Of a DNA stretch of 64,000 nucleotides, positions 25,242 to 33,631 are shown piece by piece. The stretch spans positions 62,001 through 126,000 of the forward strand of contig NZ_WNXC01000002.1 in the NCBI RefSeq assembly GCF_014172405.1. Reading direction: 5' to 3'. The stretch is from Pedobacter gandavensis (lineage in GTDB: Bacteria > Bacteroidota > Bacteroidia > Sphingobacteriales > Sphingobacteriaceae). The notes below the pieces were generated by a model. The model worked only from the letters and a program-made list of their open reading frames with translations. It was not told the origin of the DNA and ran no database searches. Numbering within the stretch: the stretch's first letter is position 1; every line of letters begins with the position of its first letter. A program made the translations under genes and the position numbers.

Positions 25242-26498
25242 ATGAATACAACCTCTACAAAAGTTAAATTTTCTATTGGGTTACTGCTCGTTGGCTGTTC
25301 GTTAATCACGACACAGGCGCAGGCACAGCTCATAAAATATGAAAGTAAAGACTCGCTGAATGGTAAACCTAAGATCAGTTCTGCATTGATCGGGCGGCTA
25401 AAACTCAACGGAATTTATGACATCACTGGGAACTTGCATGGCAACAGTTCCTTTCTCATCCACGAAAATGACGTTTACGGCGGTAACAAACCTGCATTTT
25501 GGGTGGATATGCGCCAAAGTCAGCTGCGCTTCACCACCACTACTCAATTAAAAAATGGCAAAGAGATCAAGGCCATGTTGGAAGGTGATTTTGAAGGCGG
25601 CCCCAACCGGACATCGCTATTCAGGTTACGTCATGCCTGGATCAAATACAATAACTTCACCTTAGGACAGAATTGGTCTACTTTCGGTGATCCCGATTTA
25701 TGGCCGGCAAGTTTATTGGATTGGGATGGCCCTACCGGAATGGTATTGAGCAGAAGAATTCAGTTGAACTACAGAAATAAATTCAATCCCAATGGTAGAG
25801 CTGGATACGAAGTTGCGGTAGAACAAATGGAACCTCGCAGACTTTTCGACTATACGACCAATGATGCGCTTGGGGTAGATTATGCACCCAGAAGAATGCC
25901 TGATGTGATTGGTGCATTGAGATACGACTATGACAATGGAGGCTTTATGAAAGTTGCCGGAATCTATAGAAACATCGCTTATGACTCCAAAAACGTATTG
26001 GAAGGGGCTACAGACTTCAAGTTCAAAGCGGCCAATGGTTGGGGGCTAACTGGTATGGCCAGTATCTTTTTCGACAAAAAATCAGGTTTGGTCAACAACT
26101 TACAAGCTCAATTTAACGTTGGAAAAGGCATTGCAGATTATTTCCTGGCAGTTGGCGGTTCTGGATTAGATGGTTTTGCCAATGGCAACAAATTGGGAGA
26201 ATTAAATCTATTGAATGTTCATTCCGGTTTTGTCTCTTACCAACGTTTCTGGAAGCCTAAATTCTCTACCATGGTGATCGCTTCGTATAACCATTTTTAT
26301 GGTGGAGAAGGTACCGCTAGTCCCTGGAATGAAATGACCAATTACCACTTCACCCTAAACTTTTCTTACAACATACTGGACAATCTAATGGTAGGTTTTG
26401 AGCCACAAATCGGCTACAAAGAGCTTCATCTGGATGAGGGTATCAAAAAAGGAAAGGATGCTGTACGCATCAACTTCGGAATGTTATATAATTTCTAG
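25242..26498 (+). CDS. DcaP-like outer-membrane porin
   Basis: 418 residues with a signal peptide ending near TTQAQAQ (residue 29). A beta-barrel pattern of alternating aromatic strands follows, with the DcaP-type signatures AFWVDMRQSQLRFTT, LEGDFEGG, RLRHAWIKYNNFTLGQNWSTFGD and a terminal Phe (INFGMLYNF). DcaP porins admit dicarboxylates and other small acids. As first gene before asparaginase, aspartase and the dicarboxylate carrier, it probably provides outer-membrane entry for asparagine or aspartate (inference). Confidence 0.85.
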   Translation: MNTTSTKVKFSIGLLLVGCSLITTQAQAQLIKYESKDSLNGKPKISSALIGRLKLNGIYDITGNLHGNSSFLIHENDVYGGNKPAFWVDMRQSQLRFTTTTQLKNGKEIKAMLEGDFEGGPNRTSLFRLRHAWIKYNNFTLGQNWSTFGDPDLWPASLLDWDGPTGMVLSRRIQLNYRNKFNPNGRAGYEVAVEQMEPRRLFDYTTNDALGVDYAPRRMPDVIGALRYDYDNGGFMKVAGIYRNIAYDSKNVLEGATDFKFKAANGWGLTGMASIFFDKKSGLVNNLQAQFNVGKGIADYFLAVGGSGLDGFANGNKLGELNLLNVHSGFVSYQRFWKPKFSTMVIASYNHFYGGEGTASPWNEMTNYHFTLNFSYNILDNLMVGFEPQIGYKELHLDEGIKKGKDAVRINFGMLYNF

Positions 26499-26507
26499 GG
26501 ATATCAT

Positions 26508-26554
26508 TCTACAATACAAAGCATAAATCTACAATAAAGTATAAATCTACAATT
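26508..26554 (+). repeat. Direct repeats abutting the asparaginase start
   Basis: ATAAATCTACAAT occurs at 26523 and 26541 (18 bases apart), and a shorter TCTACAATA at 26508. The last copy ends one base before the ATG at 26555. Confidence 0.6.
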
Positions 26555-27601
26555 ATGAAAAAACTACTGTCCCTTTTAGTAATGGTCCTGTTGCTGCAGG
26601 TAGCGTATGGCCAAAAACCAAGAATCATCATACTGGCTACCGGTGGAACTATTGCCGGTGAGGGCGCTTCTGCAGATCGTGCGGGATATACGGCTGGTAA
26701 AATCCCCGTTTCGGCTTTAATTGGCTCTATACCTACAATTACGCAGATCGCTGATGTGAGTGGTGAGCAAATTTCCTCAGTAGGAAGTCAGGACATGAGT
26801 CTGGAAATCTGGAAAAAACTAGCGATCAGAATCAATGAGATCTTTAGCAAAAAAGAAGCGGATGGCATCGTGATTACCCATGGAACAGATACGCAGGAAG
26901 AGACCGCCTATTTCCTGGATTTGGTAGTTTCTTCGGACAATCCAGTGGTGCTTACCGGAGCAATGAGAGCATCTACTGCAATTAGCGCTGATGGCCCTAA
27001 AAACCTGTATGACGCCATTACCGTTGCTGCAAGTCCGAAAAGCAGGAACCGTGGCGTATTGGTTTCTTTTAACGAGTCGATTTTCAACTCCAGAGATGTG
27101 ACCAAATTGAGTACGACAAAAGTAAATGCATTTGGTTCTCCAAATAGTGGTCCTGTTGGACAAGTGTTCGATGGCAAGGTAGAATTTTACAAAAGTTCTG
27201 AGCGTCGTACGCCACATATTGCCCCATTCAGCATTGATAAAAACACCGTTTTCCCTAAGGTAGAGATTGCCTATATGTATACTGATGCTTCTCCATTGTA
27301 TATGGATCTTCTGATTAAAGATAAAGTAGCAGGAATTGTGATTGCTGGTGTGGGTAATGGAAATTTCTCTAAAGCATTTACCGCAGCGGTTAAAAAAGCA
27401 GTTTCTGATGGCATTATCGTTTGTCGCGGGAGCAGATGTGTTTCTGGTCGCGTAGTAGAAGATGGAGAAGTGAATGACCAGGAGTTAGGAACCATTGTCT
27501 CAGACGACTTAAATCCTCAAAAAGCAAGAATTTTACTCATGCTGGGCTTAACAAAAACACATAAAAGTGCGGAGCTACAAAAATATTTCATGCAATACTA
27601 A
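26555..27601 (+). CDS. ansB: Type II L-asparaginase, exported
   Basis: 348 residues with a signal peptide (MKKLLSLLVMVLLLQVAYGQ). The catalytic nucleophile T32 is in LATGGTIAGEG, and the second conserved motif ITHGTDTQEETA holds T111 and D112. K194 region FNSRDVTKLST is also typical. It hydrolyses asparagine to aspartate and ammonia in the periplasm. It is the second gene of the porin-ansB-aspA-dcu operon, 56 bases after the porin stop, and its product, aspartate, is the substrate of the next enzyme. Confidence 0.95.
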   Translation: MKKLLSLLVMVLLLQVAYGQKPRIIILATGGTIAGEGASADRAGYTAGKIPVSALIGSIPTITQIADVSGEQISSVGSQDMSLEIWKKLAIRINEIFSKKEADGIVITHGTDTQEETAYFLDLVVSSDNPVVLTGAMRASTAISADGPKNLYDAITVAASPKSRNRGVLVSFNESIFNSRDVTKLSTTKVNAFGSPNSGPVGQVFDGKVEFYKSSERRTPHIAPFSIDKNTVFPKVEIAYMYTDASPLYMDLLIKDKVAGIVIAGVGNGNFSKAFTAAVKKAVSDGIIVCRGSRCVSGRVVEDGEVNDQELGTIVSDDLNPQKARILLMLGLTKTHKSAELQKYFMQY

Positions 27602-27652
27602 GGCCAGTTATAACCTCATTATAACGATTAAACAAACATATTTTAAAAACAC

Positions 27653-27677
27653 TTATACTATTTAATTTTATACTATT
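27653..27677 (+). repeat. Direct repeat abutting the aspartase start
   Basis: TTATACTATT occurs at 27653-27662 and 27668-27677, 15 bases apart. The second copy ends at the base before the ATG. Confidence 0.6.
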
Positions 27678-29087
27678 ATGGCAACTTTCCGAACTGAACA
27701 CGACTTTTTAGGCGAAAAAGAAATCAGCAATGACTGTTATTATGGCGTTCAAACGATGCGCGCAAAGGAAAACTTCGACATTACAGGAATTCCAATTGGT
27801 AGTGAGCCACTTTTCATACAAGCCTTTGGTCATGTAAAAAAAGCGGCTGCATTAGCCAACAGAGATCTTGGGATCTTAGATGCTAAAAAAGCGGAAGCCA
27901 TTGTTTATGCTTGTGACAGGCTGATTGCCGGTGAATTTACGGATCAATTTATCAGTGATTTGATTCAGGGTGGTGCTGGTACTTCGACCAACATGAATGC
28001 CAATGAAGTTATTGCCAACCTTGGTTTAGAATATTTAGGCTATAAAAAAGGGGAGTATATTCATTTACATCCAAACAACCACGTTAACCTTTCTCAAAGT
28101 ACCAATGACGCTTACCCAACGGCCTTTAGAATCGCTGTTTATCTAAAGATCAAATCTTTCGCATTGGCGCTGGAAGAATTACAGGAAGCCTTCTTCTTCA
28201 AAGGAAAAGAGTTTAAGGATGTGCTAAAAATGGGAAGAACGCAACTTCAAGATGCCGTTCCGATGACCTTAGGTCAGGAGTTTAATGCTTTTGCCACTAC
28301 TTTAGGTGAAGATGTATTGCGTTTGAAAGAGGCATCATTGCTGATCACAGAAGTAAACATGGGTGCTACAGCTATTGGAACGGGTGTAAATGCACCCGAA
28401 GGATATTCTGATCTATGCGTTAAATATCTGGCGGAAATCAGTAAGGTTCCAGTAATCCTTGCGGCAGATTTAATTGAGGCAACTTATGACACTGGCGCTT
28501 TAGTACAGTTAAGTGGTACTTTAAAGCGTAATGCCATCAAGTTGAGTAAAATCTGTAATGATTTAAGGTTATTGAGCAGCGGACCAAGATGTGGTTTGAA
28601 TGAGATCAATCTTCCACCGATGCAACCAGGTTCTTCGATCATGCCAGGAAAAGTAAATCCGGTGATTCCTGAGTTGATGAATCAAACTTGTTTCTATGTT
28701 ATTGGGGCAGATTTAACAGTTACCATGGCTGCTGAAGCCGGACAATTACAATTAAATGTAATGGAGCCAGTTATTGGAATGGCATTATTCACTTCATTGC
28801 AATACTTGACAAAAGCTTGTCTGACCTTAAAAAATAAATGTGTGTTAGGAATCACTGCAAATGAAGAGCACTGTAAGAATATGGTGATGCAGAGTATTGG
28901 TATTGTCACTCAATTGAATCCAATTCTAGGTTATGAAGAATGTGCTTCTATTGCAAAAGAGGCCCTTAAAACCGGTAAATCTATTTACGAGATTGTGGTT
29001 ACGGAGCGAAAACTTATTACCCAGGCGAAATGGGATGAGGTTTATTCAATTGATAACCTGATCAACCCTAAATTCATCTCACAATGA
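27678..29087 (+). CDS. aspA: Aspartate ammonia-lyase
   Basis: 469 residues, full length for AspA. The conserved opening is FRTEHDFLGEKEISNDCYYGVQTMRAKENF. The family signature GSSIMPGKVNPVIPE lies at about 318-332 (catalytic Ser near 319), and the substrate motif TSTNMNANEVIAN is at about 108. It converts aspartate to fumarate and ammonia. The stop overlaps the carrier start by four bases (ATGA), so the two are translationally coupled. Fumarase shares the fold, but the aspA context next to asparaginase and Dcu settles the assignment. Confidence 0.94.
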   Translation: MATFRTEHDFLGEKEISNDCYYGVQTMRAKENFDITGIPIGSEPLFIQAFGHVKKAAALANRDLGILDAKKAEAIVYACDRLIAGEFTDQFISDLIQGGAGTSTNMNANEVIANLGLEYLGYKKGEYIHLHPNNHVNLSQSTNDAYPTAFRIAVYLKIKSFALALEELQEAFFFKGKEFKDVLKMGRTQLQDAVPMTLGQEFNAFATTLGEDVLRLKEASLLITEVNMGATAIGTGVNAPEGYSDLCVKYLAEISKVPVILAADLIEATYDTGALVQLSGTLKRNAIKLSKICNDLRLLSSGPRCGLNEINLPPMQPGSSIMPGKVNPVIPELMNQTCFYVIGADLTVTMAAEAGQLQLNVMEPVIGMALFTSLQYLTKACLTLKNKCVLGITANEEHCKNMVMQSIGIVTQLNPILGYEECASIAKEALKTGKSIYEIVVTERKLITQAKWDEVYSIDNLINPKFISQ

Positions 29088-30430
29088 TATTCGTCCAGCT
29101 CGGCATATTACTAGCCATGATCCTAATCGGGTCTCAAATGAAAGGTATTGGGCTCGGGGTGATGGGAATGGTAGGCTTAATGATTTTTGTGTTGGTGTTT
29201 AAAATGACACCCGCTGAGCCTCCTTTTGCCGTGTTGTTGATTATTCTTGCCATTGTAACCACCGCCGCCACTTTACAGGCGGCTGGTGGTTTAGACTATC
29301 TGGTCAGTATTGCCGAGAAAATCATTAGAAAAAACCCTAGTCAGATTACTTTTATCGCACCTTTTACTACTTACTTCCTTTGTCTGTTTGCGGGAACTGC
29401 ACACATTGTGTACTCTCTTTTACCGATCATTGCGGAGGTGGCAGCGAAGCAAAGAATCAGACCTGAAAGACCTTTATCAGTATCTGTAATTGCCTCTCAC
29501 CTGGCGATTACCGGGAGCCCTATGAGTGCCGCTACGGCTTCGCTTGTAGCGATTCTGGCTTATTCTACGGCTTCGATAGACATCATGAAGATTTGTATTC
29601 CTGCTTCCATTGTTGGCATATTTGTCAGCATTCTGGTGGTACGTAAAAAGGGTGTAGAGTTAGATAAGGATCCAATATTTTTAGAGAAAATGAAAGATCC
29701 TGAATTTGCGCGCTCCATGGATCCTACGGATACAAGTGGTGGTAAAAATCATTATCAAGCTGCTCCAGGCGCAAAAATTGCGGTTGGGATATTTGGACTG
29801 GCCATTCTGATGATCATTCTATTTGGAGCCTTTCCGCATTTGGTACCTCATGTTGGTGGTGCAAAGAGCTTTAGTGTAAATGCGGATGGGACGATTTCAT
29901 TGACAAGTTTGATCATTATGATCACCTTAACGGCTTCTGCCTTGATGATGCTGATCACTAAGACATCGGCAACAAAAGTGGCTAAGATGAGTTTATTCAC
30001 TTCTATGGCAACTGCAGTAGTTTCTGTATTGGGTGTGGTATGGATGAGTGCTACTTTTATGGCAGCAAATGAGGCCGTAATCGCGCATACGTTTAAAGAT
30101 ATTGTTGCGGAGCACCCCTGGACTTTTGCTTTCGCATTGTTCCTGATGGGCGCTTTGACCTTTAGTCAGGCGGCAACCACCAGAACGATTATGCCGATGG
30201 GTGTTGCTTTAGGCATTGTGAACCCGCATTTGATTGCGATGTTCCCAGCTGTTAGCGGTGATTTCTTACTTCCAGGCTACCCTACCCTGGTTGCGGCGAT
30301 AGATTTTGACCGAACTGGGAGTACGAAGATTGGAAAATATGTGCTGAACCATAGTTTTATGGTGCCAGGGCTGGTGGCCTTATCGGTAGCCATTATAGTT
30401 GGTTTTGCATTAACGGGTATCTTCTTTTAG
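29084..30430 (+). CDS. Anaerobic C4-dicarboxylate transporter (DcuA/DcuB family)
   Basis: 448 residues with about 11-12 membrane segments. Family signatures include GMVGLMIFVLVFKMTPAEPP, FAGTAHIVYSLLPIIAEVA, SHLAITGSPMSAATAS and FSQAATTRTIMPMGVALGI. Dcu carriers exchange aspartate, fumarate or malate for succinate across the inner membrane. Coupled to aspA, it would import aspartate made by the periplasmic asparaginase and export succinate or fumarate. It is the last gene of the operon, with a terminator 30 bases downstream. DcuA cannot be separated from DcuB by eye. Confidence 0.93.
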   Translation: MIFVQLGILLAMILIGSQMKGIGLGVMGMVGLMIFVLVFKMTPAEPPFAVLLIILAIVTTAATLQAAGGLDYLVSIAEKIIRKNPSQITFIAPFTTYFLCLFAGTAHIVYSLLPIIAEVAAKQRIRPERPLSVSVIASHLAITGSPMSAATASLVAILAYSTASIDIMKICIPASIVGIFVSILVVRKKGVELDKDPIFLEKMKDPEFARSMDPTDTSGGKNHYQAAPGAKIAVGIFGLAILMIILFGAFPHLVPHVGGAKSFSVNADGTISLTSLIIMITLTASALMMLITKTSATKVAKMSLFTSMATAVVSVLGVVWMSATFMAANEAVIAHTFKDIVAEHPWTFAFALFLMGALTFSQAATTRTIMPMGVALGIVNPHLIAMFPAVSGDFLLPGYPTLVAAIDFDRTGSTKIGKYVLNHSFMVPGLVALSVAIIVGFALTGIFF

Positions 30431-30460
30431 TATTCCGCTGGTTAAAGGCCATAAGTTAAT

Positions 30461-30491
30461 GACAAAGCCCCCAATTATTGGGGGCTTTGTC
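30461..30491 (+). terminator. Terminator of the asparagine/aspartate operon
   Basis: A perfect 12-base stem (GACAAAGCCCCC with GGGGGCTTTGTC) has a 7-base AT loop. The T-run after it is poor, but position and stability support a terminator. It may also serve the convergent hxlA transcript. Confidence 0.8.
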
Positions 30492-30544
30492 ATTTGTGAA
30501 ATGCGACACTATTAGTGACTAATTCTTTCTAATTTTATTTAAAA

Positions 30545-31177
30545 TTATGCTGCATCCATTGCTTCGCGCAATGCTTTTGCTGCTGCTGCCGGATCTTCTG
30601 CGCCATAAATTGCTGCACCTGCAACTACTACTGATGCACCAGCTTTAACTACTGCTGCAACGTTATCAAGATTAACACCACCAGCTACAGAAACAGGTAC
30701 ACCTACTCTTGCTGTTTCGTCAATCAATACCTGGATAGAATATCCTGGCGTCCATTGTTCATCTAAACCTGCGTGTAATTCAACAAATTCCACACCTAAT
30801 TTAGTTACTTCTTGTGCACGTCTAACGCGATCTGGGTAACCAATTGTGTCTACTACAATACCTTTTCCGTGCGCTTTTGCTGCTTTAACGGCACCGATAA
30901 TTGTGGCATCACCAACAGCTCCCATTACCGTAACTAAGTCTGCACCTGCTTTAAAAGCGATATCCGCTTCTAATTCACCAGCATCAGCTGTTTTCATATC
31001 TGCGAAAACCAATTTATCAGGGTGTGCGTTTTTCATTGCAGTGATTACTGCAGCACCCATGTTTTTAATCAGTGGAGTACCCAGTTCAATAATATCAACA
31101 TAAGGGGCAACTTTTGCTGCCAATGCTAATGCTTCTTCTGTCGTTAATAAGTCGATTGCTACTTGTAATTTTGCCAT
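30545..31177 (-). CDS. hxlA: 3-hexulose-6-phosphate synthase
   Basis: 210 residues, full length. This OMP-decarboxylase superfamily barrel shows KLQVAIDLLTTEEAL, DIIELGTPLI, the catalytic FADMKTADAGELEADIAF, VDTIGYPD and VAGGVNLDN. It condenses formaldehyde with ribulose 5-phosphate. The neighbouring isomerase gene confirms the assignment, because ulaD-type decarboxylases lack this partner. The cytoplasmic pair can serve formaldehyde fixation or detoxification, or supply ribulose 5-phosphate in reverse. It is second in an hxlB-hxlA operon, with a 34-base gap. Confidence 0.93.
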   Translation of the reverse strand: MAKLQVAIDLLTTEEALALAAKVAPYVDIIELGTPLIKNMGAAVITAMKNAHPDKLVFADMKTADAGELEADIAFKAGADLVTVMGAVGDATIIGAVKAAKAHGKGIVVDTIGYPDRVRRAQEVTKLGVEFVELHAGLDEQWTPGYSIQVLIDETARVGVPVSVAGGVNLDNVAAVVKAGASVVVAGAAIYGAEDPAAAAKALREAMDAA

Positions 31178-31211
31178 AATGATTTTATATAATAAATGAT
31201 TTAATTCCTGA

Positions 31212-31802
31212 CTACTCTAGATTTGCGTGTCGTTTCCAGAGTTCTGTATTGGCTGTATCGTCCATCTTCCATAAAGTTTGAAATACCGCATCCGTTAGCA
31301 GCAGCAGGAACTGTTCGAATAAGCTTCCTGCATATTGCCTCGAGCGACTACCTTCATGGTCTTCTTTTTCCGCAGCGGGGATAAGGATCAATTGATCTGC
31401 AATATTGGCAAGCAACGAATGTGATTGCGTCGATAGTGCCAGCACTTGAGCCCCTACTGACTTTGCTTTTTCTGCGGCTTTCACAATGGAACTTGTGGTA
31501 CCAGATCCTGAGGCTGCGATCAAAAGATCGCCTTCCTTTATTGCTGGAGTGGTCGTTTCACCCACAAAATGAACATTTAATCCCAGGTGCATTAAGCGCA
31601 TTGCTGCTGAGCGCATGGCGAAACCGGAACGTCCTGCGGCAATAATAAAAATATGGTTGGCTGTTTTGATGGTGTTTGCAAAAACTGCGACTTCCTCAAA
31701 ATTGATTTGTTTTAACAACCAGGTATTTTCCATTAGTATCATTTCAAGGTGATTACGAACCTCTTTTGCCAATTGCTTATCTGTTGTGGTGATGACCTCC
31801 AT
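31212..31802 (-). CDS. hxlB: 6-phospho-3-hexuloisomerase
   Basis: 196 residues, a single SIS-domain protein. The sugar-phosphate site shows IFIIAAGRSGFAMRSAAMRLMHLG and LLIAASGSGTTSSIVKAAEKAK. It converts hexulose 6-phosphate to fructose 6-phosphate, completing the ribulose monophosphate step begun by HxlA. It is first in the operon and divergent from the AraC gene at 31980, with operator-like repeats in the shared 177-base gap. Confidence 0.93.
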   Translation of the reverse strand: MEVITTTDKQLAKEVRNHLEMILMENTWLLKQINFEEVAVFANTIKTANHIFIIAAGRSGFAMRSAAMRLMHLGLNVHFVGETTTPAIKEGDLLIAASGSGTTSSIVKAAEKAKSVGAQVLALSTQSHSLLANIADQLILIPAAEKEDHEGSRSRQYAGSLFEQFLLLLTDAVFQTLWKMDDTANTELWKRHANLE

Positions 31803-31874
31803 TATAAAGTTTTTAATCCGGTGTAAAGGTAGGTTGGCTTTCTTGCCCCCCTGTTACACTATCAGCCATTAATA

Positions 31875-31971
31875 TGGGACAATTAGGAAATCCGGGCCTT
31901 TAAAAGTCATCGTTAAGCCACAAAAAACAAGGTATTTCCGAATAGTCCACTATATTTTCCTAATCGTCCCA
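31875..31971. promoter_or_regulatory. Three related operator-like sites between hxlB and araC-type gene
   Basis: TTTCCTAATCGTCCCA (31956-31971) and TTTCCGAATAGTCCAC (31935-31950) are direct repeats spaced exactly 21 bases, two helical turns. TGGGACAATTAGGAAA (31875-31890) is the inverted form of the first, with 15 of 16 bases matching. Paired direct repeats two turns apart plus a distal copy is the classic layout of AraC-type binding sites, allowing autoregulation and control of hxlBA. Confidence 0.7.
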
Positions 31972-31979
31972 TCTGCCGG

Positions 31980-32861
31980 ATGGAGAGTCCTTATCTTTAT
32001 ACCATGATGAATGTTGCGTTACCGGCGAGCTTGGAAAAATCATTGATTTATATTCGTAATCTGGGTAATTGTCCGCCGAGTTATCTGAATGATCCGGGGA
32101 GGAAAGACTTTTTTGAAATTGTGTGGTTAAAGAATGAAGATGCTTTACATGCCTTAAAGGATACTGACCTGGATGCTAAAGGCGATTGGATTTACCTGAT
32201 TCCCCCTTATCGCGTACATCAATTGAATAAAGCAGGAAAAAACGGCGAATTAATCTCTTTTAAGCGAGACATGCTGGAAGAAGAGGACAAAGAGTTTCTT
32301 TTAGATCTCTTTAAGATTTTCAATGTGCAGGGCGAATTCTCTTGTTTGCGGTTAGATGAGCACGCTGCTGCTGAGCTTTCAGAAATTTTCAGTTTACTGG
32401 AAAAAGAGTACAGAAACCAAAGCATGACCATGGTAAAAGCTTTACTCAAGGTTTTCTTATTGAAATTAATCCAGGTAAAAGAACATGACTTTACCAGTCA
32501 GGATATCCATCAAAAGCGTGTTTACGAGTTTTTAATGTTGTTGGAAAGCAATTATCAGCAGGTTCGTAACACCGATTTTTATGCGGGTAAACTGGGTATT
32601 AGTTCTAAGCGACTGAATCAGATTTTGAAAGAAAAATTAGACAAAACGGGGATGCAGCTCATCCATGACCGGATTATTCTGGAAGCGAAACGCAGCATCA
32701 TTCACAGTGAAACGACAATCAAAGAGATCGCTTATGAGCTGGGATTTTCTGACAGACCTTACTTTAGTCGGTTTTTCAAAAAGCAAACTGGCCAGACACC
32801 AGAAGAATTTCAAAAGCAAGCAAAAGAGCACATTAAGGTTAAATTCAACACTTTAGTTTAA
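31980..32861 (+). CDS. AraC family transcriptional regulator
   Basis: 293 residues from the first ATG. Adjacent Met codons at 32004 and 32007 (MMNVALPASLEKS) are better placed starts, because the first lies 8 bases from an operator-like site. An N-terminal cupin-like sensor (about 25-110, IYLIPPYRVHQLNKAGKNGELISF) precedes the double HTH (about 190-290) with NTDFYAGKLGISSKRLNQILKE and IKEIAYELGFSDRPYFSRFFKKQTGQTPEEF. It is divergent from hxlBA and probably controls it in response to formaldehyde or a sugar phosphate (inference). Confidence 0.92.
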   Translation: MESPYLYTMMNVALPASLEKSLIYIRNLGNCPPSYLNDPGRKDFFEIVWLKNEDALHALKDTDLDAKGDWIYLIPPYRVHQLNKAGKNGELISFKRDMLEEEDKEFLLDLFKIFNVQGEFSCLRLDEHAAAELSEIFSLLEKEYRNQSMTMVKALLKVFLLKLIQVKEHDFTSQDIHQKRVYEFLMLLESNYQQVRNTDFYAGKLGISSKRLNQILKEKLDKTGMQLIHDRIILEAKRSIIHSETTIKEIAYELGFSDRPYFSRFFKKQTGQTPEEFQKQAKEHIKVKFNTLV

Positions 32862-32869
32862 GCAGGATT

Positions 32870-33598
32870 ATGCCCCCCATTTTAACTGACCCTTTTCTGC
32901 AAATTGTACTCATCCTACTGATGGTGGTTATGGTTGTTTGTGTAAAGATTGGAAAGCTGACACGATATGCGGCTTTAACCGCAGCAGTATTGGGTTTTCT
33001 GGTTGCATCGGCTGCCGGTTTGAAGGGGATTTCGTTGTTAGGGGTGTTTTTTGTACTCAGCGTCCTTGCCACTTCACATAAAAAGGCGGTTAAGCGGTTA
33101 ATCAATAAAGATTCCGGAGAAAAACAAGGCCGAGATGCCTGGCAGGTTTTGGCAAATGGTGGTGTGGCCGGACTTACTGCCATACTTTCCCTTCTGAATC
33201 CAGCGCATCAAGACTTATATCTGCTCATGATGGCAGCAAGTCTGGCATCGGCTCTTGCCGACACCTTATCTTCGGAATTGGGCATGGTTTACGGTAAACG
33301 CTTCTACAATATCATTACCTTTAAAAGAGAGGCCAATGGATTAGATGGAGTCATCAGTCTTGAAGGCAGTATCATTGGTGCAATTGGTGCCGGAATCATC
33401 GCTTTAATCTACGCAGGATTTGGGCAGTTGGCACTAATTGTAATTATCGCAGGAATCATAGGCAATCTCACAGATTCCTTGTTAGGAGGACTATTGGAGC
33501 GGAAACACTTGATCGGGAATAATATGGTCAACTTTTTAAACACCGGGTTTGCTGCAATCGTTGGTTTGATACTTGCCTTAGTATTCCATATTTTCTAA
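32870..33598 (+). CDS. DUF92 family integral membrane protein
   Basis: 242 residues with about six membrane segments. Family marks are RYAALTAAVLGFLVASAAG, RDAWQVLANGG and SSELGMVYGKRFYNIITFKREANGLDGVISLEGS. Plant relatives (VTE6) act as phytyl-phosphate kinases; the bacterial role is not settled. It begins 8 bases after the AraC stop, so the two are probably co-transcribed, without a clear functional link. Confidence 0.9.
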   Translation: MPPILTDPFLQIVLILLMVVMVVCVKIGKLTRYAALTAAVLGFLVASAAGLKGISLLGVFFVLSVLATSHKKAVKRLINKDSGEKQGRDAWQVLANGGVAGLTAILSLLNPAHQDLYLLMMAASLASALADTLSSELGMVYGKRFYNIITFKREANGLDGVISLEGSIIGAIGAGIIALIYAGFGQLALIVIIAGIIGNLTDSLLGGLLERKHLIGNNMVNFLNTGFAAIVGLILALVFHIF

Positions 33599-33631
33599 TC
33601 CAACTAAATCCTCCTTTAAGCTAGATATTTA

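Noticed and set aside
26819..27217. 132-codon minus-strand frame opposite asparaginase
   Set aside because: Shadow of a well supported catalytic gene, with no recognisable features.
31180..31211. Repeated ATGATTT words between hxlB and hxlA
   Set aside because: Short AT-rich words in a 34-base gap are expected by chance.
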